Positions 18,534 through 27,588 of a stretch of 64,000 nucleotides of DNA are shown in pieces. This DNA is from Streptomyces griseus subsp. griseus (GTDB taxonomy: Bacteria > Actinomycetota > Actinomycetes > Streptomycetales > Streptomycetaceae): the NCBI RefSeq assembly GCF_000720255.1, contig NZ_JOJE01000012.1, positions 62,001 to 126,000 of the forward strand, read 5' to 3'. Each line of letters starts with the position of its first letter. Within the stretch, counting starts at the first letter, position 1. The notes under the pieces are model-generated. The model saw nothing but the letters and a program-made list of their open reading frames with translations. It had not been told where the DNA came from and did not search any database. Position numbers and translations under genes: made by a program.

Positions 18534-19738
18534 GTACGACTCCCACGCTGCCCGCCGACACACAGGACGAGCCGGCCCCGGCCGTACCGGAGCGCAAACC
18601 ACCGGCCCGCGACCGCTACTTCGACCTGCTGCGGGCCGTCGCCCTCTTCCGTGTCGTCTTCTACCACCTGATGGGCTGGGCCTGGCTGCCCGTGGTGTTC
18701 CCGTCGATGGGCGTGATGTTCGCCCTTGCCGGCAACCTCATGGCCCGCTCGCTCAAGCGCCCCGCCCTCCAGGTCGTACGCGGCCGACTGCGCCGCCTGC
18801 TGCCCCCGCTGTGGCTGCTCGGCGCGATCGGCGTGACCGGCATGCTGCTCCAGGGCTGGGGGCCCGGCTCCGACGGACACCCGGGGTGGTGGTGGCTGCA
18901 CCTCACCTTCTGGATCCTGCCGCTGAGCGAACCGTCGGCCCCCGAGACCATGCCCGGCGTCCACGGCTTCCTCGGCGAGGACTGGGCGGCCCAGCTCGCC
19001 GTCCCGCTCTGGTACGTCCGCGCCTACCTCTGGTACGTCCTGCTCTCCCCGCTGCTCCGCAAGGCACTGCGGGCGCTGCCCTGGCCGACGATCCTCGCGC
19101 CGATCGCGCTGACCGGTGCCCTCAGCTGGGGCTGGATCAGCATGCCCAGCGAGCGGATCGACTCCGCCGTCCTGGACTTCGCCACCTTCGGCGCCTGCTG
19201 GCTGCTCGGGATGGCCCACCACGAGGGCGTCCTGAAGCGTCTGCCGCGTTACGTCGTCCCGTCCGTGGCACCCGCCGTCGCCGCCGTCGGCCTCTGGTAC
19301 GCCCTGCACCACGGCTTCCGGACCGGCCACGACCTCGATGACATCCCCTTCGGCCAGGCCCTGTGGTCCTTCGCGACGGTGCTGCTCCTGCTGCACCTCA
19401 GCCCGACCTGGACCGAGTGGCCGCGCAGGCTGCGCCGTTGGGACCGCCTGATCACGCTCCTCAACTCGCGCGCGGTGACGATCTACCTCTGGCACAACGT
19501 GTGCATCGTCGTCGCGGCGATGCTGTGGGACCGGCTCTGGGGCTTCCCGGTGCTGGAGACGCACTTCTCCTGGCTCCTGGAGAGCTCGTGGCCGGTCCTC
19601 GTGGTCGTCTGGATACTCGTCGCCGGCTGCGTCGTCTGCTTCGGCTGGGCGGAGGACCTGGCCGCCCGCCGCAGGCCCCGCCTGTGGCCGGACGGCTCGA
19701 AGCGGCAGTCCGGGCGGGCGGGGACCCACCGGGCCTGA
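18530..19738 (+). CDS. Acyltransferase family 3 membrane protein
   Basis: A 402-residue polytopic protein of the acyltransferase-3 family. After a 25-residue cytoplasmic tail, the typical DRYFDLLRAVALFRVVFYH motif opens the first helix. About ten membrane segments follow. Such enzymes O-acylate sugars or polysaccharides across the membrane, like IcaC or OafA. Its ATG overlaps the matB stop (ATGA), so it belongs to the matAB transcript and may modify or help export the same polymer (inference). An inverted repeat follows 8 nt after the stop. Confidence 0.9.
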   Translation: MSTTPTLPADTQDEPAPAVPERKPPARDRYFDLLRAVALFRVVFYHLMGWAWLPVVFPSMGVMFALAGNLMARSLKRPALQVVRGRLRRLLPPLWLLGAIGVTGMLLQGWGPGSDGHPGWWWLHLTFWILPLSEPSAPETMPGVHGFLGEDWAAQLAVPLWYVRAYLWYVLLSPLLRKALRALPWPTILAPIALTGALSWGWISMPSERIDSAVLDFATFGACWLLGMAHHEGVLKRLPRYVVPSVAPAVAAVGLWYALHHGFRTGHDLDDIPFGQALWSFATVLLLLHLSPTWTEWPRRLRRWDRLITLLNSRAVTIYLWHNVCIVVAAMLWDRLWGFPVLETHFSWLLESSWPVLVVVWILVAGCVVCFGWAEDLAARRRPRLWPDGSKRQSGRAGTHRA

Positions 19739-19746
19739 ACCACCCA

Positions 19747-19776
19747 CCGGTCACGTGACGAACGTTGCGTGACCGG
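19747..19776. promoter_or_regulatory. 9-bp inverted repeat between mat operon and narK
   Basis: CCGGTCACG (19747-19755) and CGTGACCGG (19768-19776) are separated by 12 nt that contain AACGTT. It is either the mat operon terminator (no T tract) or a regulator site for narK, whose ATG is 160 bp downstream. The function is unresolved. Confidence 0.5.
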
Positions 19777-19813
19777 GACCTCTCATCCCGTTCTCCCCGG
19801 CGGTGAGAGCAAA

Positions 19814-19829
19814 GTTCCTTTCCGGTCAC
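19814..19829 (-). promoter_or_regulatory. GlnR-box-like half site upstream of narK
   Basis: Read on the minus strand, the site is GTGAC-n6-GGAAC, one base off the GlnR half-box pattern GTnAC-n6-GaAAC. It lies 107 bp before the narK start. GlnR control of nitrate genes in Streptomyces is established; this particular site is inference. Confidence 0.45.
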
Positions 19830-19935
19830 CCACAGCCACAGACAGGAAACGCGTCCCCTCTACCTTCGGTACTCATCACCGCTCGATGCCCCTCACCACC
19901 CGAGCACCCGAGTCCCGAAGCACCGTGGAGGCGTC

Positions 19936-21318
19936 ATGACAGCCCCTAGCACAGCCCCCGCTTCAAGCAGGGGAGGTCGCTGGATCGAGCACTGGGATCC
20001 GGAGAACGAGACCTTCTGGCAGCAGGGCGGCGAGAAGATCGCCCGCCGGAACCTGCTCTTCTCCGTCCTCTCCGAGCACATCGGCTTCTCGATCTGGACC
20101 ATGTGGTCGGTGCTGGTGCTCTTCATGGGCCCGGAGTACGGGCTGACCCCGGCGGACAAGTTCCTGCTCACCTCGGTGGTCACGCTGGTCGGTGCGGTCG
20201 TCCGCGTCCCCTACACCTTCGCCGTCGCCATCTTCGGCGGCCGCAACTGGACGATCATCTCGGCCGGCCTCCTGCTCATCCCGACCGTCGCCGCGTTCTC
20301 CGTGATGAAGCCGGGGACCTCGTTCAACACCTTCCTCCTCATCGGCCTGCTCGCCGGCATCGGCGGCGGCAACTTCGCCTCCTCGATGACGAACATCAAC
20401 GCCTTCTTCCCGCTGCGGAAGAAGGGCTGGGCGCTCGGCCTCAACGCGGGCGGCGGCAACATCGGCGTGCCGGTGATCCAGCTGGTCGCGCTCGCGGTGA
20501 TCGGCGCGAGCGGCGGGCCGCGGGTGCTGCTCGGCATCTACATCCCGCTGATCCTGCTCGCCGCCGTCCTCGCCGCGCTGTACATGGACAACCTCACGTC
20601 CGTGAAGAACGACACCGGCGCCGCCAAGGACGCCGCGAAGGACGCCCACACCTGGATCATGTCCTTCCTCTACGTCGGCACGTTCGGTTCGTTCATCGGC
20701 TACAGCTTCGCCTTCGGGCAGGTCCTGACGAACCAGTTCGGCCGCACCCCGCTGCAGGCGGCGTACCTCACCTTCGTCGGCCCGCTGCTCGGCTCGCTCA
20801 TCCGCCCCCTCGGCGGCTGGCTCGCCGACCGCTACGGCGGCGCCCGCATCACCCTCTACAACTACGTCGGCATGGCCGCCGCCACCGGCGTCCTGATCTA
20901 CGCCAGCATGCAGAAGTCGCTGCCGCTGTTCGTGGCCGTCTTCGTGGTGCTGTTCGTCCTCAGCGGCCTCGGCAACGGCTCGACGTTCAAGATGATCCCC
21001 GGCATCTTCCAGGCGAAGGCCCTGGCCAAGGGGCTCGAGGGCGAGGCGGCGGCCGCCCACGGCCGACGGCTGTCCGGGGCCTCCATGGGGCTCATCGGCG
21101 CGGTCGGCGCGCTCGGCGGCGTCGGCATCAACATGGCCTTCCGGCAGTCCTTCCTCTCCTACGGCTCCGGCACCGGAGCGTTCGTCGCCTTCCTCGCCTA
21201 CTACGGCGTCTGCTTCGCGGTGACTTGGGCCGTATACCTTCGCAAGGCCACCGGTACGGCCACCGCCGCGACCACCGCTTCGGAGGCGAAGCCGCAGCTC
21301 AGCTACGCCGAGGTGTGA
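19936..21318 (+). CDS. narK: NarK-type nitrate/nitrite transporter
   Basis: A 460-residue major facilitator of the nitrate/nitrite porter family with about 12 membrane segments. The signature GLLAGIGGGNFASSMTNINA (helix 5) and the second Gly-rich motif LNAGGGNIGVP are present. The segment FLSVLSEHIGFSIW-like near residue 40 carries the family Arg/Glu pattern. The start ATG follows GGAGG. It transports nitrate and/or nitrite across the membrane. The neighbour downstream is the HemD-like regulator known to act in nitrate assimilation. A strong hairpin separates the two genes. Confidence 0.93.
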   Translation: MTAPSTAPASSRGGRWIEHWDPENETFWQQGGEKIARRNLLFSVLSEHIGFSIWTMWSVLVLFMGPEYGLTPADKFLLTSVVTLVGAVVRVPYTFAVAIFGGRNWTIISAGLLLIPTVAAFSVMKPGTSFNTFLLIGLLAGIGGGNFASSMTNINAFFPLRKKGWALGLNAGGGNIGVPVIQLVALAVIGASGGPRVLLGIYIPLILLAAVLAALYMDNLTSVKNDTGAAKDAAKDAHTWIMSFLYVGTFGSFIGYSFAFGQVLTNQFGRTPLQAAYLTFVGPLLGSLIRPLGGWLADRYGGARITLYNYVGMAAATGVLIYASMQKSLPLFVAVFVVLFVLSGLGNGSTFKMIPGIFQAKALAKGLEGEAAAAHGRRLSGASMGLIGAVGALGGVGINMAFRQSFLSYGSGTGAFVAFLAYYGVCFAVTWAVYLRKATGTATAATTASEAKPQLSYAEV

Positions 21319-21374
21319 GCTGCACCACCGGCGGAACACATGTCGGGGGTGTGACGTAACACCGGCGACATGAA

Positions 21375-21417
21375 GCCGAACCGAGCCTGTCACGGACCGT
21401 TGACAGGCTCGTTCGGC
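21375..21417 (+). terminator. Terminator after narK
   Basis: A long stem (GCCGAACCGAGCCTGTCA with TGACAGGCTCGTTCGGC, one bulged base) with an 8-nt loop, 57 nt after the narK stop and just before the nnaR start. Confidence 0.75.
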
Positions 21418-21428
21418 ATGTAGGCGCC

Positions 21429-22604
21429 ATGAACTCGAGCGGGACGAGTGTGATGTACGAGCAACAGCAGCGACCGGAACACGGCCCCCTCGCGGGGTTC
21501 ACAGTAGGAGTGACGGCAGCGCGCCGGGCCGACGAGCTCGGGGCGCTGCTCCAGCGGCGCGGCGCGGCGGTGCTGCACGCGCCGGCCCTGCGCATCGTGC
21601 CGCTCGCCGACGACGGTGAGCTGCTCGCCGCCACCAAGGACCTCATCGACCAGGCGCCGGACGTCGTGGTGGCGACCACCGCGATCGGCTTCCGGGGCTG
21701 GATCGAGGCCGCCGAGGGCTGGGGGCTCGGCGAGACGCTCCTGGAGCGGCTGCGCGGGGTGGAACTGCTGGCCCGCGGCCCCAAGGTGAAGGGGTCGATC
21801 CGGGCCGCCGGGCTGACCGAGGACTGGTCGCCGTCCAGCGAGTCCATGGCCGAGGTGCTCGACCGGTTGCTGGAGGAGGGCGTCGAGGGCCGCCGGGTCG
21901 CCGTCCAGCTGCACGGCGAGCCGCTGCCCGGTTTCGTGGAGGCGCTGCGGGAGGGTGGCGCGGAGGTCGTCGGGGTGCCCGTATACCGGTGGATGCCGCC
22001 CGAGGACCTCTCACCCCTGGACCGGTTGGTGGACGCCACCGTCTCGCGCGGCGTCGACGCGATCACCTTCACCAGCGCGCCGGCCGCCGTGTCCCTGCTC
22101 GCCCGGGCCGAGGAGCGCGGACTGCTGTCCGAGGTGCTCGCCGCCCTCAACCACGACGTGCTGCCGGCCTGCGTCGGCCCGGTGACCGCGCTACCGCTGC
22201 AGTCCCGGGGCATCGACACGGTCCAGCCCGAGCGATTCCGGCTCGGCCCCCTCGTCCAGCTGCTGTGCCAGCAACTCCCGAACCGGGCACGGTCGCTGCC
22301 GATCGCCGGGCACCGGGTGGAGATCCGCGGGCACGCGGTCCTGGTGGACAGTGAGTTGAAGCCGGTGCCGCCGGCCGGGATGTCCCTGCTGCGGGCGCTG
22401 TCCCGACGGCCCGGCTGGGTGGTGCCCCGCGCCGACCTGCTGCGCGCGCTGCCCGGTGCGGGCCGTGACGAGCACGCCGTGGAGACGGCGATGGCCCGCC
22501 TCCGTACGGCCCTGGGCGCCCCGAAGTTGATCCAGACGGTGGTGAAGCGGGGCTACCGCCTGGCACTGGACCCGGTGGCGGAGTCGAAGTACGCCGACGC
22601 CTAG
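21429..22604 (+). CDS. nnaR: NnaR-type regulator: HemD-like domain plus winged helix
   Basis: A 391-residue protein. Residues about 15-265 match uroporphyrinogen-III synthase (LAGFTVGVTAARRADELGAL; late VGPVTALPLQSRGI). Residues about 290-385 form an OmpR-type winged helix (VPRADLLRALPG, VETAMARLRTAL, VKRGYRLAL). The HemD-winged-helix fusion next to narK matches NnaR of S. coelicolor, recalled as a regulator that helps GlnR activate nitrate/nitrite genes. Whether the HemD part is still catalytic is unknown. The start could be ATG 21429 or ATG 21453; neither has a strong ribosome-binding site. Confidence 0.85.
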   Translation: MNSSGTSVMYEQQQRPEHGPLAGFTVGVTAARRADELGALLQRRGAAVLHAPALRIVPLADDGELLAATKDLIDQAPDVVVATTAIGFRGWIEAAEGWGLGETLLERLRGVELLARGPKVKGSIRAAGLTEDWSPSSESMAEVLDRLLEEGVEGRRVAVQLHGEPLPGFVEALREGGAEVVGVPVYRWMPPEDLSPLDRLVDATVSRGVDAITFTSAPAAVSLLARAEERGLLSEVLAALNHDVLPACVGPVTALPLQSRGIDTVQPERFRLGPLVQLLCQQLPNRARSLPIAGHRVEIRGHAVLVDSELKPVPPAGMSLLRALSRRPGWVVPRADLLRALPGAGRDEHAVETAMARLRTALGAPKLIQTVVKRGYRLALDPVAESKYADA

Positions 22605-22768
22605 GGAGTCCGTGCACGGGTGCCGGTGGCTGAGCATCAGACGCCCCGGAAGGCGCCCGCCGCGCGTACGAGGGGTTCCAGCCGCGCCAGCGGGCAGGCA
22701 CTGTAAGAAGGCAACGGTTCTTCCCGCCCTTCTCACTGGTCCCTTCCCCCCGGGGCAACCCCTAGGCG

Positions 22769-23383
22769 GTGACAAGGCACATGGCACTGGGCACGGCCAC
22801 GGCCCCGCACGAGCTGCGGTTCGACGCCGGGCGGATCTGCCTGGATCTGCTCGCGACCACCCACCCCTTCGAACACCTCGACTCCCTGCCGCCCCTGCGC
22901 GCCTGGATCACCGGCTCCGGACTCGTCCCGGCCGGCACGGCGTTGGCCCACGCCGACGCCTCCTGGCTCGCCGGATTCCAGGAACTGCGCCGCATCGTCG
23001 GCCTGTTGGTGCACTGCCCGGCGGCGCCGCCCGAGACCCGGACGGATGCCCACGACCTCGCCCTCACCCGCGTCAACGACCTCGCCCGTGCCGCGCCCCC
23101 GGCCCCCCTCGCCGTACGGAGCGAGGACGGGTCGCTGGTACGCGAGTTGGCCGGCCCACCCGGGTGCGCCGCGCTGCTCGCCGCCGTCGCCCGGGACACC
23201 GTGGAACTGCTCACCGACCCCGCCACCCGCGCCGCGCTGCGTCAGTGCGAAGGGGACAACTGCCCCATTGTGTACGTCGACACCTCGCGGGGCCGCAGGC
23301 GCCGATGGTGCTCCAGCGAGGTCTGCGGAAACCGGGAAAGAGTGGCCCGGCACCGCCGTCGAGTGGCCCTCTCACGCGCTTGA
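22769..23383 (+). CDS. CGNR zinc-finger (ABATE domain) protein
   Basis: A 204-residue putative regulator. The N-terminal ABATE domain (FDAGRICLDLLAT) is followed by a C-terminal CGNR zinc finger (CEGDNCPIVYVD ... WCSSEVCGNRERVARHR) with four cysteines. CGNR proteins are presumed stress-linked transcription factors; targets are unknown. Two starts are possible: GTG 22769 and ATG 22781, the latter with AAGG close upstream. It is a monocistronic gene on the plus strand. Confidence 0.85.
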   Translation: MTRHMALGTATAPHELRFDAGRICLDLLATTHPFEHLDSLPPLRAWITGSGLVPAGTALAHADASWLAGFQELRRIVGLLVHCPAAPPETRTDAHDLALTRVNDLARAAPPAPLAVRSEDGSLVRELAGPPGCAALLAAVARDTVELLTDPATRAALRQCEGDNCPIVYVDTSRGRRRRWCSSEVCGNRERVARHRRRVALSRA

Positions 23384-23691
23384 GCGACCCCAACTACGGG
23401 TATGCGCACGGCCGTACGCCTTCCTGGGTGCCCGGTATGCGGCTTCTGTGGAGCGACCGTCGAAGTGATTTCGATAACACTCCGTTTGGTTACGGCGGCG
23501 TAGGGGCAGCGCGCTCCAACTTGCCAGCGTGGCGGAAATGTAAAGAAGAAGCGGTGAGTATGTGCACCCATGTCCCCCTCGTCACGTCACCACGAAGAAA
23601 AGTGTCCTGTCACTTTGAACACCCCACCGCCCCCGTCCGTACCCGGTGTTGAGCGACCGGCAGGGGGAACCCCCGGACATCGGAGGTGGGC
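23384..23691. other. Intergenic region before the ECF sigma gene
   Basis: About 300 bp, noticeably more A/T-rich than the surroundings around 23460-23600, as expected for a promoter region. I could not pick a convincing -35/-10 pair. A 32-codon GTG-initiated frame (23554-23652) ends in it but is not convincing. Confidence 0.4.
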
Positions 23692-24267
23692 GTGCGCAAA
23701 GATTCCGTCGTGGCCAATGAACGTGGAACGAGGGCCCGACATCGCATGTCCCAGCCCTCGGAACCTGATGAGGAGCTGATGCGTGCCCTCTACAGAGAGC
23801 ACGCGGGACCGCTGCTCGCTTATGTCCTGCGCCTGGTTGCCGGAGACCGGCAGCGCGCCGAGGACGTCGTGCAGGAGACGCTCATCCGTGCCTGGAAGAA
23901 CGCCGGTCAGCTCAATCGAGCGACCGGATCGGTACGCCCCTGGCTGGTGACGGTCGCTCGCCGCATCGTCATCGACGGCCACCGAAGCCGGCAGGCCCGG
24001 CCGCAGGAGGTCGACCCGTCGCCGCTGGAGGTCATCCCCGCGGAGGACGAGATCGACAAGGCGCTGTGGCTGATGACGCTGTCGGACGCACTCGACGACC
24101 TGACCCCGGCTCACCGGGAGGTGCTCGTCGAGACGTACTTCAAGGGGCGTACCGTCAACGAGGCGGCGCAGACGCTGGGGATACCCAGCGGCACTGTCCG
24201 CTCGCGGGTCTTCTATGCCCTGAGGTCGATGAAGCTTGCTCTGGAAGAGCGGGGGGTGACGGCGTGA
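23692..24267 (+). CDS. sigU: ECF RNA polymerase sigma factor (SigU-like)
   Basis: A 191-residue sigma-70 factor of the ECF class with region 2 (LMRALYREHAGPLLAYVLRL, EDVVQETLIRAW) and region 4 (LTPAHREVLVETYFKGRT, NEAAQTLGIPSGTVRSRV). GTG 23692 is chosen because GGAGG lies 6 nt upstream. The stop overlaps the anti-sigma start (TGATG), so the pair is translationally coupled. Gene order matches what I recall as sigU-rsuA (SCO2954-2953) in S. coelicolor; the family call is secure, the symbol less so. Free SigU is reported to disturb differentiation and secretion. Confidence 0.88.
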   Translation: MRKDSVVANERGTRARHRMSQPSEPDEELMRALYREHAGPLLAYVLRLVAGDRQRAEDVVQETLIRAWKNAGQLNRATGSVRPWLVTVARRIVIDGHRSRQARPQEVDPSPLEVIPAEDEIDKALWLMTLSDALDDLTPAHREVLVETYFKGRTVNEAAQTLGIPSGTVRSRVFYALRSMKLALEERGVTA

Positions 24268-25085
24268 TGAGCGTTTACGGGGGATTCGGAACAGGCGGTT
24301 CGGGTATGTCTGGCCCCATGCAGCAGGGATCTCCGGCTCCGAACGAGCACGAGACCGTCGGCGCCTATGCCCTCGGGATCCTCGACGACGCGGAGGCGAC
24401 CGCCTTCGAAGCACACCTCGCCACCTGCGAGTGGTGCGCCCAGCAGCTCGACGAGCTCGCCGGGATGGAACCCATGCTGGCCGCCCTCGCGGACCTGCCG
24501 GGCTCCGGCACACCCACCATCGGTGAGTCCCTGTCCGCCAAGCCCGCCCCACGGATGGCCGAGAAGCTCGTCGACGAGGTCGTCGTCCAGCGCACGCAGA
24601 AGCGTCGGCGCACCTTCTTCATGCTCGCGGCCTCGGTCGCGCTGATCATCGCCGGCCCGCTCGCGGCCATGGCGGCGAGCGGTGGCGACAGCGGCGGCGG
24701 CACGGCGGTCCAGGCGGGCGCGAGCTCCGCCCAGTCGGTCTTCGACAAGCTGCCCGCGAAGGTCTCCGGTACCGACCCCTCCACCAAGGTCACCGCGACC
24801 GTCGGTATGGAGAAGAAGGCCTGGGGCACGGAGGCCGTGGTCAAGCTGAACAACGTGGCCGGACCGAACAAGTGCTCGCTCATCGCCGTCGGCAAGAACG
24901 GCGAGCGCGAGACCATCTCCACCTGGGCCGTCCCGGAATGGGGCTACGGCCTCCCCGGCGCCAAGACGGAACAGGCCAAGAACCCGCTCTACGTCCAGGG
25001 CGGCGCCGCCTTCACCCCCGACCAGATCGACCACTTCGAGGTCATCGACTTCGACGGCAAGAAACTCGTCCAGATCGACGCGTAG
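24267..25085 (+). CDS. rsuA: Zinc-binding anti-sigma factor (RsuA-like)
   Basis: A 272-residue membrane protein. The N-terminal ZAS domain has H50, C54 and C57 (HLATCEWC) plus an upstream H28. A single membrane segment lies at about residues 114-134. The extracytoplasmic domain (about 140-272) resembles the RskA C-terminal part. It should hold the ECF sigma factor encoded just upstream at the membrane. The ATG at 24267 overlaps the sigma stop; GTG 24264 is an alternative start. The ZAS cysteines suggest possible redox sensing or release by proteolysis (family knowledge). Confidence 0.9.
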   Translation: MSVYGGFGTGGSGMSGPMQQGSPAPNEHETVGAYALGILDDAEATAFEAHLATCEWCAQQLDELAGMEPMLAALADLPGSGTPTIGESLSAKPAPRMAEKLVDEVVVQRTQKRRRTFFMLAASVALIIAGPLAAMAASGGDSGGGTAVQAGASSAQSVFDKLPAKVSGTDPSTKVTATVGMEKKAWGTEAVVKLNNVAGPNKCSLIAVGKNGERETISTWAVPEWGYGLPGAKTEQAKNPLYVQGGAAFTPDQIDHFEVIDFDGKKLVQIDA

Positions 25086-25168
25086 GGCCTGCCCCCGCAA
25101 GCCCCTCGCCTCCACCGGCCCCCTTCGCGTACGGTTGACGGCTGCCCAGCACGTCAGAAGGGGGCCCG

Positions 25169-27529
25169 GTGGCCGCTCAGGCTCAGCAGGAAACCGCGCT
25201 CGACCCGGTTCACGATTCCGTTCGTGACGGGGAGATCAGCGTCGAACAGGAACACCTCGACCGGGTGTACCAGCGCCTCGAGGAGAAGATCCACGAGGCC
25301 GAGTTCCTCATGCACGACGCGGCCAAACGCGGCCAGGTAGGCACGCCCGGCGCGCTCGCCGAGCGGGACGCACAGGTGTTCCGGGCCGGCGTCCACCTCA
25401 ACCGGCTCAACAACGAGTTCGAGGACTTCCTCTTCGGCCGGATCGACCTGCTGCGGGGCAAGGACGGCAAGAAGGGGCCGGACGGCGCCTACACCGCGGT
25501 GGAACCGGCGGAGGGCGCGGTCCGCCCCGACAACACCGCCGACATCGCCGAGACCCTGCACATCGGCCGCATCGGCGTCCTCGACGCCGACTACAGCCCG
25601 CTCGTGATCGACTGGCGGGCCCCGGCGGCCGCCCCCTTCTACCGCTCCACCCCGGTCGACCCCGGCCGGGTCGTGCGCCGACGGGTCATCCGCTCCAAGG
25701 GCCGCAAGGTACTCGGCGTCGAGGACGACCTGATGCGCCCCGAGCTGAAGGCGTTCCTCGACGGCGGCGAACTGCCCGTCATCGGCGACGGCGCCCTGAT
25801 GGCCGCCCTCGGCCAGGCCCGCAGCCACACCATGCGCGACATCGTCGCCTCCATCCAGGCCGAGCAGGACCTCGTCATCCGGGCCCCCGCCGCGTCCGTC
25901 ACCTACGTCGAGGGCGGCCCCGGCACCGGCAAGACCGCCGTCGCCCTGCACCGCGCGGCCTACCTCCTCTACCAGGACCGGCGCCGCTACGCGGGCGGCA
26001 TCCTGATCGTCTCCCCGACCCCGCTGCTGGTCGCCTACACCGAGGGCGTCCTGCCCTCCCTCGGCGAGGAGGGCCAGGTCGCCATCCGCGCCATCGGCTC
26101 CCTCGTCGACGGCGCGGAAGCGACCCAGTACGACTCCCCGGCGGTGGCCCGCGCCAAGGGCTCGTACCGCATGCTGAAGGTGCTCCGGAAGGCGGCACGC
26201 GGGGCGCTGGAACTGGGACCGGGAACCGCGGCCGGCTCCTTCGCGGACGGTCAGCTCGCCTTCGACACGGGCGCCCCCGCCGGACCGCCCACCCGGCTCC
26301 GCGTCGTCGCGTTCGGGCGGCGTCTGGAGCTGGAGGCCGACCAGCTGGCCCGGATCCGCCAGGCCGCGCTCGGCGGCACCGCGCCCGTGAACCTGCTGCG
26401 CCCCCGTGCCCGCAAGCTGCTCCTGGACGCCCTGTGGGAGCGCTCCGGCGCCAACGGCCGGCACTCCGACCCCGAGCTCGCCGCGGAGCTGCGCTCCTCC
26501 TTCGACGAGGACATCACCTCCGAGGACTCCTTCATCGCGTTCCTCGACGCCTGGTGGCCCGAGCTGACCCCCGCGGCCGTCCTGGACGCCATGGCGGACG
26601 AACGGCGCCTCGGCCGCTGGGCCCGCCGGATCCTGAACCCCGGCGAGGTGCGCAAGGTCGCCCGCTCCCTCAAGCGCGACGGCCGTTCCGTGCACGACAT
26701 CGCCCTCCTGGACGAGCTCCAGGCGATCCTCGGCACCCCGGCCCGCCCCAGGAAGCGGCGTGATCTCGACCCGCTCGACCAGCTCACCGGCCTGGAGGAG
26801 CTGATGCCCGTACGCGAGGAGTCGCAGCGCGAGCGGGCCGAGCGGCTGGCGCAGGAGCGCACCGAGTACGCGCACGTCATCGTCGACGAGGCCCAGGACC
26901 TCACACCGATGCAGTGGCGCATGGTCGGCCGCCGCGGCCGGCACGCCACCTGGACGGTCGTCGGCGACCCGGCCCAGTCCTCCTGGTCCGACCCCGACGA
27001 GGCGGCCGAGGCCCGCGACGAGGCCCTCGGCACCCGCCCGCGCCGCCGCTTCGAGCTGACCGTGAACTACCGCAACCCCGCCGAGATCGCCGAGCTCGCG
27101 GCCAGGGTGCTGGCCCTGGCCATGCCCGGCGCCAAGGCCCCGTCGGCGGTGCGGTCCACCGGAGTGGTCCCACGCTTCAGGGCCGTGGCGGACACCCTTG
27201 CCGCCACCGTCCGCGCGGAGGCCGAGCGCCTGCTGGAACGGGTCGACGGCACCGTCGGCGTCGTCGTCGCCATGAACCGCCGCGAGGAGGCCCGACGCTG
27301 GCTCGCCGGCCTCGGCGACCGCGTGGTGGCCCTGGGCAGCCTGGAGGCCAAGGGCCTGGAGTACGACGCCACCGTGGTCGTCTCCCCGGCCGAGATCGCC
27401 GACGAGTCCCCGGCCGGCCTCAGGGTCCTCTACGTCGCCCTGACCCGGGCCACCCAGCAGCTCACGGTCGTCTCGGGGGAGCGGGACGAACCGGACGCCG
27501 CGGGGGTTCCGGACCTGCTCAGAGACTGA
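25169..27529 (+). CDS. helD: HelD-like superfamily-1 helicase
   Basis: A 786-residue UvrD/Rep-type ATPase. The N-terminal charged coiled coil (about residues 20-95) is typical of HelD proteins that bind and recycle RNA polymerase, and is absent from UvrD/PcrA. Walker A is GGPGTGKTAVALHR (about residue 250) and Walker B is VIVDEAQDLTPMQW (about 570). Motifs V/VI near the C terminus include LYVALTRATQQL. The start is GTG 25169 with AAGGGGG upstream. The likely role is removing stalled polymerase from nucleic acid; some Streptomyces homologues (HelR) affect rifamycin tolerance. This copy lacks a visible rifamycin-associated element upstream. Confidence 0.9.
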   Translation: MAAQAQQETALDPVHDSVRDGEISVEQEHLDRVYQRLEEKIHEAEFLMHDAAKRGQVGTPGALAERDAQVFRAGVHLNRLNNEFEDFLFGRIDLLRGKDGKKGPDGAYTAVEPAEGAVRPDNTADIAETLHIGRIGVLDADYSPLVIDWRAPAAAPFYRSTPVDPGRVVRRRVIRSKGRKVLGVEDDLMRPELKAFLDGGELPVIGDGALMAALGQARSHTMRDIVASIQAEQDLVIRAPAASVTYVEGGPGTGKTAVALHRAAYLLYQDRRRYAGGILIVSPTPLLVAYTEGVLPSLGEEGQVAIRAIGSLVDGAEATQYDSPAVARAKGSYRMLKVLRKAARGALELGPGTAAGSFADGQLAFDTGAPAGPPTRLRVVAFGRRLELEADQLARIRQAALGGTAPVNLLRPRARKLLLDALWERSGANGRHSDPELAAELRSSFDEDITSEDSFIAFLDAWWPELTPAAVLDAMADERRLGRWARRILNPGEVRKVARSLKRDGRSVHDIALLDELQAILGTPARPRKRRDLDPLDQLTGLEELMPVREESQRERAERLAQERTEYAHVIVDEAQDLTPMQWRMVGRRGRHATWTVVGDPAQSSWSDPDEAAEARDEALGTRPRRRFELTVNYRNPAEIAELAARVLALAMPGAKAPSAVRSTGVVPRFRAVADTLAATVRAEAERLLERVDGTVGVVVAMNRREEARRWLAGLGDRVVALGSLEAKGLEYDATVVVSPAEIADESPAGLRVLYVALTRATQQLTVVSGERDEPDAAGVPDLLRD

Positions 27530-27573
27530 TTCAAATGAACTCCCCGCACGGGAATGGCCTTACGGGATCTGTT

Positions 27574-27582
27574 TGTTAGCCT
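27574..27582 (+). promoter_or_regulatory. Extended -10 promoter candidate
   Basis: TGTTAGCCT fits an extended -10 (TGn-TAGCCT) for a vegetative sigma factor. No good -35 is seen. The predicted start near G27589 coincides exactly with the first base of the long RNA stem described next. Confidence 0.5.
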
Positions 27583-27588
27583 GGATGT

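Noticed and set aside
23554..23652. 32-codon frame upstream of the ECF sigma gene
   Set aside because: Only a weak AAGAAG before it, no recognisable features, and it does not couple to the sigma gene.
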